From: Tetrapisispora phaffii CBS 4417 | Taxonomy: Eukaryota > Ascomycota > Saccharomycetes > Saccharomycetales > Saccharomycetaceae | NCBI RefSeq assembly: GCF_000236905.1 | Contig: NC_016520.1 | Coordinates: forward strand, 620,001-684,000 | DNA length: 64,000 bases | Direction of reading: 5' to 3' | In this document: piece by piece, positions 1 through 8,133 of the stretch | Position numbering within the stretch: position 1 is the stretch's first letter | Layout of the letters: each line of letters opens with the position of its first letter | Notes under the pieces: model-generated | Databases searched by the model: none | Seen by the model: only the letters and a program-made list of their open reading frames with translations | Told to the model about the DNA's origin: nothing | Made by a program: the position numbers and the translations under genes

Positions 1-1086
1 ATTATCTTGCCTCTCCAGTTCCATTATAATAGGCTCTAATCTAATCACAACATCTCTATATGATTCACCACCTCTATATCTATATTCATATTTGTCGTCA
101 TCTCTAGCTTTAAAATCATCCGGATATTTATCTTCTATCTCTTCATAAGTCATACCATCACATATACCAGCATCCAATTCATCCAATGCCTTCCACTGCA
201 ATTTCTTGTATGCTAAATATTGTGCAGTCTCATGAGTTCTCTTTAGTGTCGATGTCCATACTGTTAAATTTGCATCTCCTGCATTAGCTGTAACTAACTC
301 TGGTAATTTCTGAGCATACTTAAGTCCTCTCTCTGATAAACACGAATCCCCTCCAATTTTTTGTTCCACATTGTACACAGATTCCCCATGTCTGGATAAA
401 TATATGCACCGAGGCTTCAAATGTAAATTCATGACATAAAATGCTATTCTACTTTCTGAATATGTCTTTATCCTATTAATAATTGCCTCTTGTGCACCGT
501 TAACCAGTTTTATAAAGGTTAAATCCCCGTCAAGTTCAGAAGTCATGGTTTCATAATTCTTTTCATATTTTTGTAATTTTAATAGTATATTTTTAATAGC
601 CATTTCTGGATCCTGTTCTGAATAATCTGGTGAAACCTTTCTAACTTCATTGATGTTACGTAATATAAAGCTTTCATCATCAGAATAACTTTCGATAAAC
701 ATAGGTTCAATTTTATTAGCTTTCAATATTTCACAAATACCGGCTCTTCTCTCTCTAGTTGAATTGGTAGCATCCAATACAGCCACTACACCATCTTCTT
801 CGCTAAACCATTTTAAAATATCTTTGATAGCATTATTTTCTGCTTGCTTCCTTATGACAAAATAATTATCATTGTCCATATCAAAAAAGTCTGGTGTTGG
901 TTTCAGGGCACCTGCCTCTCTCCTATATTGACCAACATTGAACGATTTTGCATTTACCGATATCCATGATAGAAATCTTATAATCTTTTGGGCAATAAAT
1001 GATTTACCCCTGGCAGGTAAACCTACCATGACAACACAAATTCTAGCATCCTCTGCACTTGTGATAGTTCGAACTGATTTAGGCAT
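1..1086 (-). CDS. FBP26: Fructose-2,6-bisphosphatase (6PF2K/FBPase-2 family), C-terminus cut by window edge
   Basis: Reading the minus strand from the ATG at 1084-1086 gives 362 codons that stay open to base 1, so the C-terminus lies outside the window. The N-terminal kinase-fold half carries the P-loop GLPARGKS (residues about 22-29). The phosphatase half carries RHGES with the phospho-acceptor histidine near residue 233, then a YRYRGGESYRDVV stretch near the edge. Enzymes of this family set the level of fructose-2,6-bisphosphate, the cytosolic switch between glycolysis and gluconeogenesis. I chose FBP26 over PFK26/PFK27 because the short N-terminus and the phosphatase half closely resemble yeast Fbp26, and because VPS35 and INO1 follow, as they do in S. 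cerevisiae (YJL155C-YJL154C-YJL153C). Kinase activity cannot be judged from sequence alone. Confidence 0.93.
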   Translation of the reverse strand, partial: MPKSVRTITSAEDARICVVMVGLPARGKSFIAQKIIRFLSWISVNAKSFNVGQYRREAGALKPTPDFFDMDNDNYFVIRKQAENNAIKDILKWFSEEDGVVAVLDATNSTRERRAGICEILKANKIEPMFIESYSDDESFILRNINEVRKVSPDYSEQDPEMAIKNILLKLQKYEKNYETMTSELDGDLTFIKLVNGAQEAIINRIKTYSESRIAFYVMNLHLKPRCIYLSRHGESVYNVEQKIGGDSCLSERGLKYAQKLPELVTANAGDANLTVWTSTLKRTHETAQYLAYKKLQWKALDELDAGICDGMTYEEIEDKYPDDFKARDDDKYEYRYRGGESYRDVVIRLEPIIMELERQDN

Positions 1087-1771
1087 TTTTGTTTTCCAAT
1101 TTGAACCTTATAATATTTTATTCCTCTTGACTAAAAATTCTTAAATGCAATATAATAATTTAAATGTGTTCTGAACTATTAAATCAAAGAATATCAAAGT
1201 TGTGACTTCTTATGTAAAGTAAACTCCTTATGAAACAGACTAAGTTAACCCAATTTCTTATTGTTAGCGGTAATTTAACTAATAGTGATACTATATGGTT
1301 TCTAAGTGACAGTTTTGTGATGAATAATAACTCTCGACTAAGTAGTTATATGATAAAAAAGGAAAAAAGAAATTATGCAGGTTGTAGATTAAATAGACAA
1401 AAATAAACTAGTATTAATAATGATTATTTGATACTTGCAGCACAAATAAATTAAATTTGATCTATGTTATCAAATATGGTGTGGACGGTATTCAATTTAA
1501 CTTTTCTACTCTTTCTGTGTTTCAATTTGTCATATAATTTAATGATGTTATCACAAGTTCCTTTCCTATGCAGTTTTAATTCTTATAATTGTCTTTTATA
1601 AAAACATCCCTTTACGCCGAGAGTTCCTCATTTCTTAATGTGTTGTCTTCAATTTAATATCATTGAACGTCACGTGATTTTGATCAAACTAGCGGCACTA
1701 AATATGTTAATTTATATAATAATTAATATAACCATCAAACTTCGTTTAGAGAAGGTATTATTAATTAACAG
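1087..1771. promoter_or_regulatory. FBP26 upstream region and VPS35 3' flank
   Basis: This 685-base gap holds the promoter of FBP26 and the 3' end of VPS35. It is AT-rich and has no credible ORF. The one clear motif is GTCACGTGAT at 1669-1678, an E-box of the Cbf1/Pho4 type, about 580 bases upstream of the FBP26 start. Confidence 0.5.
1669..1678. promoter_or_regulatory. CACGTG E-box (Cbf1/Pho4-type site)
   Basis: The sequence GTCACGTGAT matches the RTCACRTG core bound by Cbf1. No AT-rich CDEII or CDEIII element follows on either strand, so it is not a centromere. Whether it acts on FBP26 is unknown. Confidence 0.4.
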
Positions 1772-4363
1772 TTAAATGTTTATAGAATTATAAGATTTAT
1801 TTGTTTGTTTCTGAGATTCAATGTATTTTAATATCCTCGTAAACTGACTAATTGGGATATATATTTTGTCCTGGATTGATAATTCTTTAACAGGTTTAAT
1901 ATTATTGTGGTCAATGTGCTTGTTATTATTATTCACATCGTCGGAACTATTTACATCATTAATCGACGTAATTGGAATGTAGGAATTCCCAATACCCATA
2001 ACCCATAATCCAATTTTATCAGCTCCGAGTTCACCATTCCTTTCAACATTAGCAAATTGGGTTGTAGTCATTTCTAATTCCAACGACTGTATAGTGTTCT
2101 GTATCAACGATATTAGTTGATTTATATAATTGAATCCAATGTGGGTTTCATTTTTTTCGTCAGTATCATAATAATATAAACAAATTTCTAAAATTTCTAA
2201 CATTATTTGACTGCTCATTATATTATCCATTACCGAATCAGCTAATCTTAATGATTTTTGTAAACATTCCAATATTCTCTTTCCATCTTTAAAAAACTTA
2301 TTATTAGACTTGATTTTGTCGGAGCTCATTATAGTCACTGATTTGCACCACCATAGATATGAGCAGCTGGAAATAGCACAACTTTGAGTTTGTTTTTTCA
2401 ATAACTTGGATGCATCGACTACACATCTGATTGCTAAATCTTCATATACTTTATCTTCATTATTTAAAGATTTAGTTTTTTGCAATGATTGTATCAAAAC
2501 CTTCAGTAAACTTATCTGGTCAAAGGATTTGTTGATAATCTTCTCTTCAAGTAATTCAAAAGCTTGTAAAAAGAAATCATTTGAAATGTCAACTAACATG
2601 AATTGATCCGCCAATGTTGCCGTATTTAAATACAATTTGTAGGCCATTTCGATTGAATCTTTGTCATCTTCCTTCGCTACCATTAAAATATCTCCTAAAC
2701 ATCTAGAAATATGTCGAAATAGCTGCTTTGATAAATTGTTATAATGTTGGCAGAAATCTGCGTTGGAGGAATACTTTCTCTCGATTACCTGGCATACCCT
2801 TACCAACTTCCATAGCTGATTTATAATTGATGGATAAACATTTACAATGAAATCATGATTGGAGTCATATATCCAATTTTTTATCTTTAAAGTAATTTCA
2901 AAAGAATTATTAAAGGTACCGGACTTAAATGACATAAAAATAAAATTTATTACCTTAGGAATAATATCTTTGGCGGCATCAATGTAATTTCCTTCTGAAT
3001 CATCAAGCATGATTTTTGAGATTTTGAGTAAAGATTCGACTTGTGATGAAGAAGATATCGTCAATTGAGAATTTGAATTTACAACATTTGACAGCAAAGT
3101 TCCTATTATCTGTCCTTTAATTTCACGTGGTTGTAATTGCAGTAAATCGTAATACCATTTCGATGAAGAAGTTAAAACCTTGAAATAAAATTTTTCGTTG
3201 CATTTGACTCTTTTCAAATTAGAGAAAATCAAGAAATCAAAAAGAAGCTTGTGTTCTTCTTTCCCAATCTCAACATTACTGCCCTTTAGTTTTTTGTACA
3301 ATAACTCAAAGTAACCATTTATGTTGTCTACTTTTTCTTCATCTACAGAGATATCCATAATGTTATTCAATAACGGTATGAAATCAGATAAAGGTAAAGA
3401 AGGTATTTTCTTGTTCAATTCATTTAGATAGTCCCAAAACACTTTAGTGTATTCAATTAATTGAATGTTAAATTTTTCTATCCCTTTATTTATTCTTCCA
3501 ATTAAATAATCGACTATCTCACTAATAGATAAATCATGATTCAAAAGCAGAGTTGTTTCTAATAAAGATTCTATTGTATCCAAGTGAAAGCTAACTGGAA
3601 ATACCTCCAAAATAACTTGGAAGATATATTTTTGAGCCATTACATCATTACATTTAATCAATTGCTGGTTCAATACAGGTAAAATATCTGATTTGTATTT
3701 CTCAATGTCACTATTCAATACGTTTGATAATTGTAATAATTGTAAACCAATAATAGCTCTAATATGTTCCCTATCTTTAATGTGTTGGATTCTCTCTTTT
3801 AGAAACCCTTGAAACTGTAACCTTATCCAGAGTTTATTACATTCGATAAAATTGGTCATTATAAAATCGCATTTGAAGCTTAAATCTACTTCTTTGAATT
3901 CTTCTGTGAGAAATACAGGGGTAATATTATTAGAAATGTAATATCTCAAAAATATACCTCTTATTGGATCTTGCTCACCTCTGGTCATTTCAGCTAAATC
4001 CTTAAGGATTTCAATTCTATATTCAGGGTTGGATTTCAAAAAACACTTACCTACAGTTATTAACAGATATAATCTAGGTAAAATATTTCCGGTATATTGG
4101 ATAATCGTATAAACTTCATTTAAATCAACCTTGTTCGTTTTTTGAGCTTCAGTTAAATATCTCGAAAGTACAGATAAACATTTTTCATCAATTAAAGTAT
4201 AAAATTCGAAATATAGAGGTAGTGGTATATGGCTAGATCTCAGAATTTTCAAAGCTTTTGCACAATGTCTTATTGCTTCAATTAATAGATCATTTTTTAA
4301 TGCTCTACTCACCAGAACACCTTGTTCCTTTATATCAAAGACAATCTCTTTTTTCGATACCAT
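1772..4363 (-). CDS. VPS35: Retromer core subunit Vps35
   Basis: An 863-residue protein with the ATG at 4361-4363. Vps35 is the curved alpha-solenoid of retromer. It binds cargo such as the Vps10 receptor on endosomes and holds Vps26 (N-terminal side) and Vps29 (C-terminal side). The diagnostic stretch is visible near residues 85-100: ILPRLYLLITVG, containing the invariant PRLYLL motif, followed by RGEQDPIRGIFLRYYI, a hallmark of the Vps26-binding N-terminus. The rest is helical and carries no other obvious motif. It is about 80 residues shorter than S. cerevisiae Vps35 (944). The order FBP26-VPS35-INO1, all on one strand, repeats S. cerevisiae chromosome X. Confidence 0.95.
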   Translation of the reverse strand: MVSKKEIVFDIKEQGVLVSRALKNDLLIEAIRHCAKALKILRSSHIPLPLYFEFYTLIDEKCLSVLSRYLTEAQKTNKVDLNEVYTIIQYTGNILPRLYLLITVGKCFLKSNPEYRIEILKDLAEMTRGEQDPIRGIFLRYYISNNITPVFLTEEFKEVDLSFKCDFIMTNFIECNKLWIRLQFQGFLKERIQHIKDREHIRAIIGLQLLQLSNVLNSDIEKYKSDILPVLNQQLIKCNDVMAQKYIFQVILEVFPVSFHLDTIESLLETTLLLNHDLSISEIVDYLIGRINKGIEKFNIQLIEYTKVFWDYLNELNKKIPSLPLSDFIPLLNNIMDISVDEEKVDNINGYFELLYKKLKGSNVEIGKEEHKLLFDFLIFSNLKRVKCNEKFYFKVLTSSSKWYYDLLQLQPREIKGQIIGTLLSNVVNSNSQLTISSSSQVESLLKISKIMLDDSEGNYIDAAKDIIPKVINFIFMSFKSGTFNNSFEITLKIKNWIYDSNHDFIVNVYPSIINQLWKLVRVCQVIERKYSSNADFCQHYNNLSKQLFRHISRCLGDILMVAKEDDKDSIEMAYKLYLNTATLADQFMLVDISNDFFLQAFELLEEKIINKSFDQISLLKVLIQSLQKTKSLNNEDKVYEDLAIRCVVDASKLLKKQTQSCAISSCSYLWWCKSVTIMSSDKIKSNNKFFKDGKRILECLQKSLRLADSVMDNIMSSQIMLEILEICLYYYDTDEKNETHIGFNYINQLISLIQNTIQSLELEMTTTQFANVERNGELGADKIGLWVMGIGNSYIPITSINDVNSSDDVNNNNKHIDHNNIKPVKELSIQDKIYIPISQFTRILKYIESQKQTNKSYNSINI

Positions 4364-4918
4364 GTAGTTTATGCAATTAATTTGAAGTTATTGATCTGGA
4401 TTACCTTATGAAACGAATAGTAGATGTAAAATTAACTCAAGGGCAAGTTTCAATGTTAGTCAGATATGTTTTATTAAAGCACAATGAACTATCTCCTATT
4501 TCATATATGTTATAAAATTATTTGTTAAAGTTAAATTCTTATTTCAATTTTTTGTTAACCCTGAAATTTGAACTGGAGTGTGTAATTTATCTTTTTTACA
4601 ATTCTAACGCCCATCTGGAAAAATAATATTTACCTTTTGGTCACTTCCTGAGACTTAACGAATTTTAACGGAAGAAAAAATATTATTAAGATCAATGTGG
4701 GAACATTCAGCACAAGAAGCGGCAATATACTTGGTTAAATTAAGTCGCACTAAACTACAATATAAAATGGTTTATTTCAAGAAGAAACATTAAATATAGT
4801 TAATTTTAAAGTTCATTATGACATACAATAGCCTTATATAATAAAACTGGATATATTTTGTAAATCTTTATTACATATTTCTTTTTTTAAAAAAATATTG
4901 TAAAAAACCCATAGGTGT
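4364..4918. promoter_or_regulatory. VPS35 upstream region and INO1 3' flank
   Basis: A 555-base AT-rich spacer between the VPS35 start and the INO1 stop. I see no ORF, RNA gene or convincing protein-binding site in it. It must contain the VPS35 promoter and the INO1 poly(A) region. Confidence 0.4.
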
Positions 4919-6541
4919 TTAAATCAATCTTTCTTCGAATCTTAAATCATCTAATGGTGGTAAGCCAATTAATAATCTTAAAAAGTTTTCTAAAGCGGCT
5001 CTTTGTTTCATTAAACCATTTATTGGCTTAAAACCTGGTCTAGTTAATGGTGCCTTTAACCAGTAACTCAATAGGGTCAATACCGGATAGAATTGTTCGT
5101 AATCAGTAGCACCTTCACCTAATTTTTTATAAGTAACTCTGGTACAAAATTCTGTCATAACTAACAAATCTATAATTAAAGGAGTAGCTAATAAAGAGTC
5201 TTCACACACGTTGTGAATTGAAATTCTGTTATGGCCACCTAGCATCAATTCACTGTAATATTCATCCATAGCAACCTTAGAATCGCCAACTGCATTTAAA
5301 TATTTAATGACAATACAGTGATCAATAGTCTTACCAACTTTATCATTAAATAAGATTTGATTGGATTCAATCATATCGTCACAAACACCTCTCTTTGAGA
5401 TCTCTTTTGATTTAAATTGCATTGGAGAAGATAAGTTGAAACCATCATTGTTACCCAAATGATTATAAGAAGCAATGGATAACGGTTTAATACCGGCATC
5501 CACCAAAAATTGCGCTAAAACTGATTTCATTTTTGTTTGACCTGATTTAAAATCATCACCAGCAATGAATGAATGCTCTCTTTCAGCTAAGTCAATCACA
5601 CCTGGCACAAATGTATTCTGTGGGGAACCATTAATGTAAGGTACACCTTCTAAAATAGAAGCGACAGCAAAAATAGTGGATGGAGAAACTTCACTATGAT
5701 CATTTTTGATAGCGTTTAATAAGTTGTCAGCATTATCATTGACACCGGCTTCAATAGTAGAGTAACGTTCAGTGTTAGCCGTCCATAAAACAATGACTTT
5801 ATCCAAGTTATTCTCTTTCTTGAAGTTTCTAATATCATCTCGAATTTGCTCAACGTGCGACCACTTGTTCTTTGTTAAACCATCCAAAGATAATGGATCT
5901 TTGTTACCTTCGGCTTCAGATTTTCTATTGAAACAGTGATTGGCTCTTTCATTTTGATTCAAAGCAATGAAGTCTGGATAGTAAATGGATTTTAGAGGTT
6001 TGATTTTTTCCATTTCATCCTTTAATTGCATTTGTAAGTCATGCTCTAAAACACATGCCCTTTGCATAGCTTCGAAACAATTTAAATCACTAATATCCCA
6101 CCCAGTAATAACAAAATCATTTGGATTACTTAAAGGAAGAATATCAGTAAATGGAACATATATTTCGTCATTTGTCTTAGGATCAATACCTAACTTAATT
6201 GTAGATGATTGAGTAACAGAACCGTAATAGTTAGCTTTCTTCAAACCTTTAAAATTTTTCGAATAAAATTCAAGGTTGTTTTTATTTGCCAAAACCGACG
6301 CCAACAAAGTAGTACCATTATTACCACCTAAACCTACCAACATAATACCTAGCTTTGGTAAATTCAAATCAACATTAAATTCATAATCTTTCTTTACAGT
6401 GTCAACTATATAAGAATTTGTAGAGTCATTTTTAGTAACTAAATTACTAGTATAAGTATACTTTGATTTTAATGTATTTCCTTCAATGGTACATTTATCA
6501 TTGTTAACAATAATTTTTGGTTCGAAAGCAGGTAGTGTCAT
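4919..6541 (-). CDS. INO1: Inositol-3-phosphate synthase
   Basis: A 540-residue protein (S. cerevisiae Ino1 has 533) starting at the ATG 6539-6541. It converts glucose-6-phosphate to inositol-3-phosphate with bound NAD, the committed step of inositol and hence phosphatidylinositol synthesis, in the cytosol. The Rossmann NAD loop [12 protein letters not shown] is at residues 70-81. Other family signatures are [11 protein letters not shown] (about residue 310), [13 protein letters not shown], and [14 protein letters not shown], the region that holds catalytic lysines in known structures. The upstream region has UASINO and URS1 elements, so control by Ino2-Ino4/Opi1 and Ume6 is expected. Neighbours match S. 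cerevisiae. Confidence 0.98.
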   Translation of the reverse strand: MTLPAFEPKIIVNNDKCTIEGNTLKSKYTYTSNLVTKNDSTNSYIVDTVKKDYEFNVDLNLPKLGIMLVGLGGNNGTTLLASVLANKNNLEFYSKNFKGLKKANYYGSVTQSSTIKLGIDPKTNDEIYVPFTDILPLSNPNDFVITGWDISDLNCFEAMQRACVLEHDLQMQLKDEMEKIKPLKSIYYPDFIALNQNERANHCFNRKSEAEGNKDPLSLDGLTKNKWSHVEQIRDDIRNFKKENNLDKVIVLWTANTERYSTIEAGVNDNADNLLNAIKNDHSEVSPSTIFAVASILEGVPYINGSPQNTFVPGVIDLAEREHSFIAGDDFKSGQTKMKSVLAQFLVDAGIKPLSIASYNHLGNNDGFNLSSPMQFKSKEISKRGVCDDMIESNQILFNDKVGKTIDHCIVIKYLNAVGDSKVAMDEYYSELMLGGHNRISIHNVCEDSLLATPLIIDLLVMTEFCTRVTYKKLGEGATDYEQFYPVLTLLSYWLKAPLTRPGFKPINGLMKQRAALENFLRLLIGLPPLDDLRFEERLI

Positions 6542-6616
6542 CTTATTATTACGATTAATCCTTTACCGTCGTTCTGTAATGATGTGTGATACTTTACTCT
6601 CTCAATGAAGATCTAC

Positions 6617-6624
6617 AATATATA
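6617..6624 (-). promoter_or_regulatory. Candidate INO1 TATA box
   Basis: TATATATT on the minus strand, about 75 bases upstream of the INO1 ATG. A second TATATAT run lies near 6685-6692. INO1 is a TATA-containing gene in S. cerevisiae. The choice between the two runs is a guess. Confidence 0.4.
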
Positions 6625-6778
6625 CAATGGAATTGAAGTGGACTCAAAAGTAGTTCTATTATATTTATTCCAATTAATTGATAAATATATATGCTATTTA
6701 TATTAATAGTTTTAAACAATATATCATTATAAAATAATTTACAACAAATATATCTCAAGGAGAAAATACTTTGAACTG

Positions 6779-6788
6779 CATGTGAAAA
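6779..6788 (+). promoter_or_regulatory. UASINO element (Ino2-Ino4 site), proximal copy
   Basis: CATGTGAAAA matches the UASINO consensus CATGTGAAAT at nine of ten positions and contains the CANNTG core of the Ino2-Ino4 bHLH dimer. It sits about 240 bases upstream of the INO1 ATG. Confidence 0.8.
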
Positions 6789-7156
6789 TTATAATTGATC
6801 TGTTACGTAAGATCCTTGTGTCTGATTTGAATATGGTTATTATTTTTTAATTATTGTTAATCATACCGTAATTTTATTTATTTATTTACTGACTGTTATA
6901 CTTTTGAATTCACCTTCGAAAAATTAATATTTTTGATTTCATCGTTTCTACCTGAATTACTTCTTAATTTCATTCTCATTTTACTTTTACTCTTAATTCC
7001 AACAACCTTTAAAGTGTTGAATGAACACAAAACTGTATACATCATGACTGTTAAAGTTAGTCGAGATCCCGCAAAAGCGTTTATATAATTTATTTATAAA
7101 TTACATAAAGCTATATGTGTTATAAATGTGTGCGCTCTGTGACCGTTTCTATGAGA

Positions 7157-7166
7157 ATGTGAAAAT
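7157..7166 (+). promoter_or_regulatory. Degenerate UASINO-like copy
   Basis: AATGTGAAAA differs from the proximal site at its first base, which breaks the E-box core. The next bases TTATAAT are the same as beside the proximal site, so it looks like a decayed copy of the same element. Confidence 0.45.
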
Positions 7167-7278
7167 TATAATCAAAATATTCAACACTTTTTACTTTTTA
7201 AAAACACCTTAAACAAAGATTACCTTAAAAGGGTTCTTTTAAACTTTTTTGAGACACAGTCATTGCATTTATATGGCT

Positions 7279-7288
7279 TCGGCGGCTA
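7279..7288 (+). promoter_or_regulatory. URS1 element (Ume6 site)
   Basis: TCGGCGGCTA is an exact match to the URS1 core bound by Ume6, which recruits Sin3-Rpd3. The S. cerevisiae INO1 promoter also carries URS1, so the combination with UASINO is conserved. It lies about 740 bases upstream of the ATG, followed directly by a purine-rich run. Confidence 0.8.
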
Positions 7289-7456
7289 AAAAAAGAAAAA
7301 AAACAACTGCAACATTAAAACCGAGTTTGTTTTGTGATATTTTCGTGTCCTTCTTTCGTCTTTGTGACATTTTAATTCGCGGGTGACTGAAAAACACAAA
7401 CAAGCAACCTGATTTACAAAAATAAATTACGAGCGGGCTTATTAAGAGTTCTATGG

Positions 7457-7466
7457 CATGTGAAAT
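7457..7466 (+). promoter_or_regulatory. UASINO element, perfect consensus
   Basis: CATGTGAAAT is identical to the S. cerevisiae UASINO consensus. It lies about 915 bases upstream of INO1 and about 180 bases beyond the URS1 site. Confidence 0.8.
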
Positions 7467-7995
7467 TTATAAATGTTCTTCTTTTTGAATTATCAATTCT
7501 TTTCTATGATTAAAACAATAATCAGCGTAGAAAGGATAAATTATCCCTAGTTTATAAGTTTTATATCGTACATGATATATATTATGATTCAAGTGTCATC
7601 ACATACATTACACCCTTTTAGGAAAATTTCCAACAATTAAAAGGATTTTCTTCAATTACCTCATTAAAACATGATTAATTTAATTTAATACTCAAATGCC
7701 AGTACTAGTTTATTATCGTTCGATATTAACAAAGCTATATGTAGGAATCTAGAATTAATAGACTTTGTTTATTAAGAACAAGATAATAAACAATCTTATA
7801 AAAATCAGGTAGAAGACATATTTATTTTGTGTTTGTTATATATTTTTATTGAGTTTCCTTTTTTCTTCTGCTGTTTTTTCTGAGGACAATAAATAAATCA
7901 TGTACTCAGTTACCGATTTATTTAAAACCCGCTCTACGGAAGTTTATATTTTAATGTATTCTCTTTTCAAAAACGAATGATAGGTCGAGATATAA

Positions 7996-8005
7996 TTTTC
8001 ACATG
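7996..8005 (-). promoter_or_regulatory. UASINO element, distal, reverse orientation
   Basis: On the minus strand this reads CATGTGAAAA and continues TTATA, giving a 16-base match to the proximal copy. It is only about 130 bases from the stop codon of the OAF3-like gene, and it is far (about 1.45 kb) from INO1. Confidence 0.6.
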
Positions 8006-8133
8006 CTCACTTTAGATCGGCTGGTAATAAATTTATAAAGATTAAAAATGAGTATAATAACCTTTAATGAAATATAATTAAAAGCATTAATACGTATATA
8101 TATGTATATAACTTTATCTAACAAACTGTTCCT

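Larger units (their letters stand above)
6542..8133 (-). promoter_or_regulatory. INO1 upstream region with inositol-response elements
   Basis: This 1.6 kb gap lies between the INO1 start and the stop of the OAF3-like gene, so both the INO1 promoter and that gene's 3' end lie here. It contains CATGTGAAAW elements at 6779-6788, 7457-7466 and 7996-8005 (minus strand), a degenerate copy at 7157-7166, and a URS1 element at 7279-7288. A TATA-like TATATATT (minus strand) at 6617-6624 lies about 75 bases upstream of the ATG. There is no credible ORF. Confidence 0.85.

Noticed and set aside
1669..1678. CDEI-like GTCACGTG as a possible centromere
   Set aside because: No CDEII-length AT block ending in a CDEIII (TTTCCGAA) core on either strand; a plain E-box is the simpler reading.
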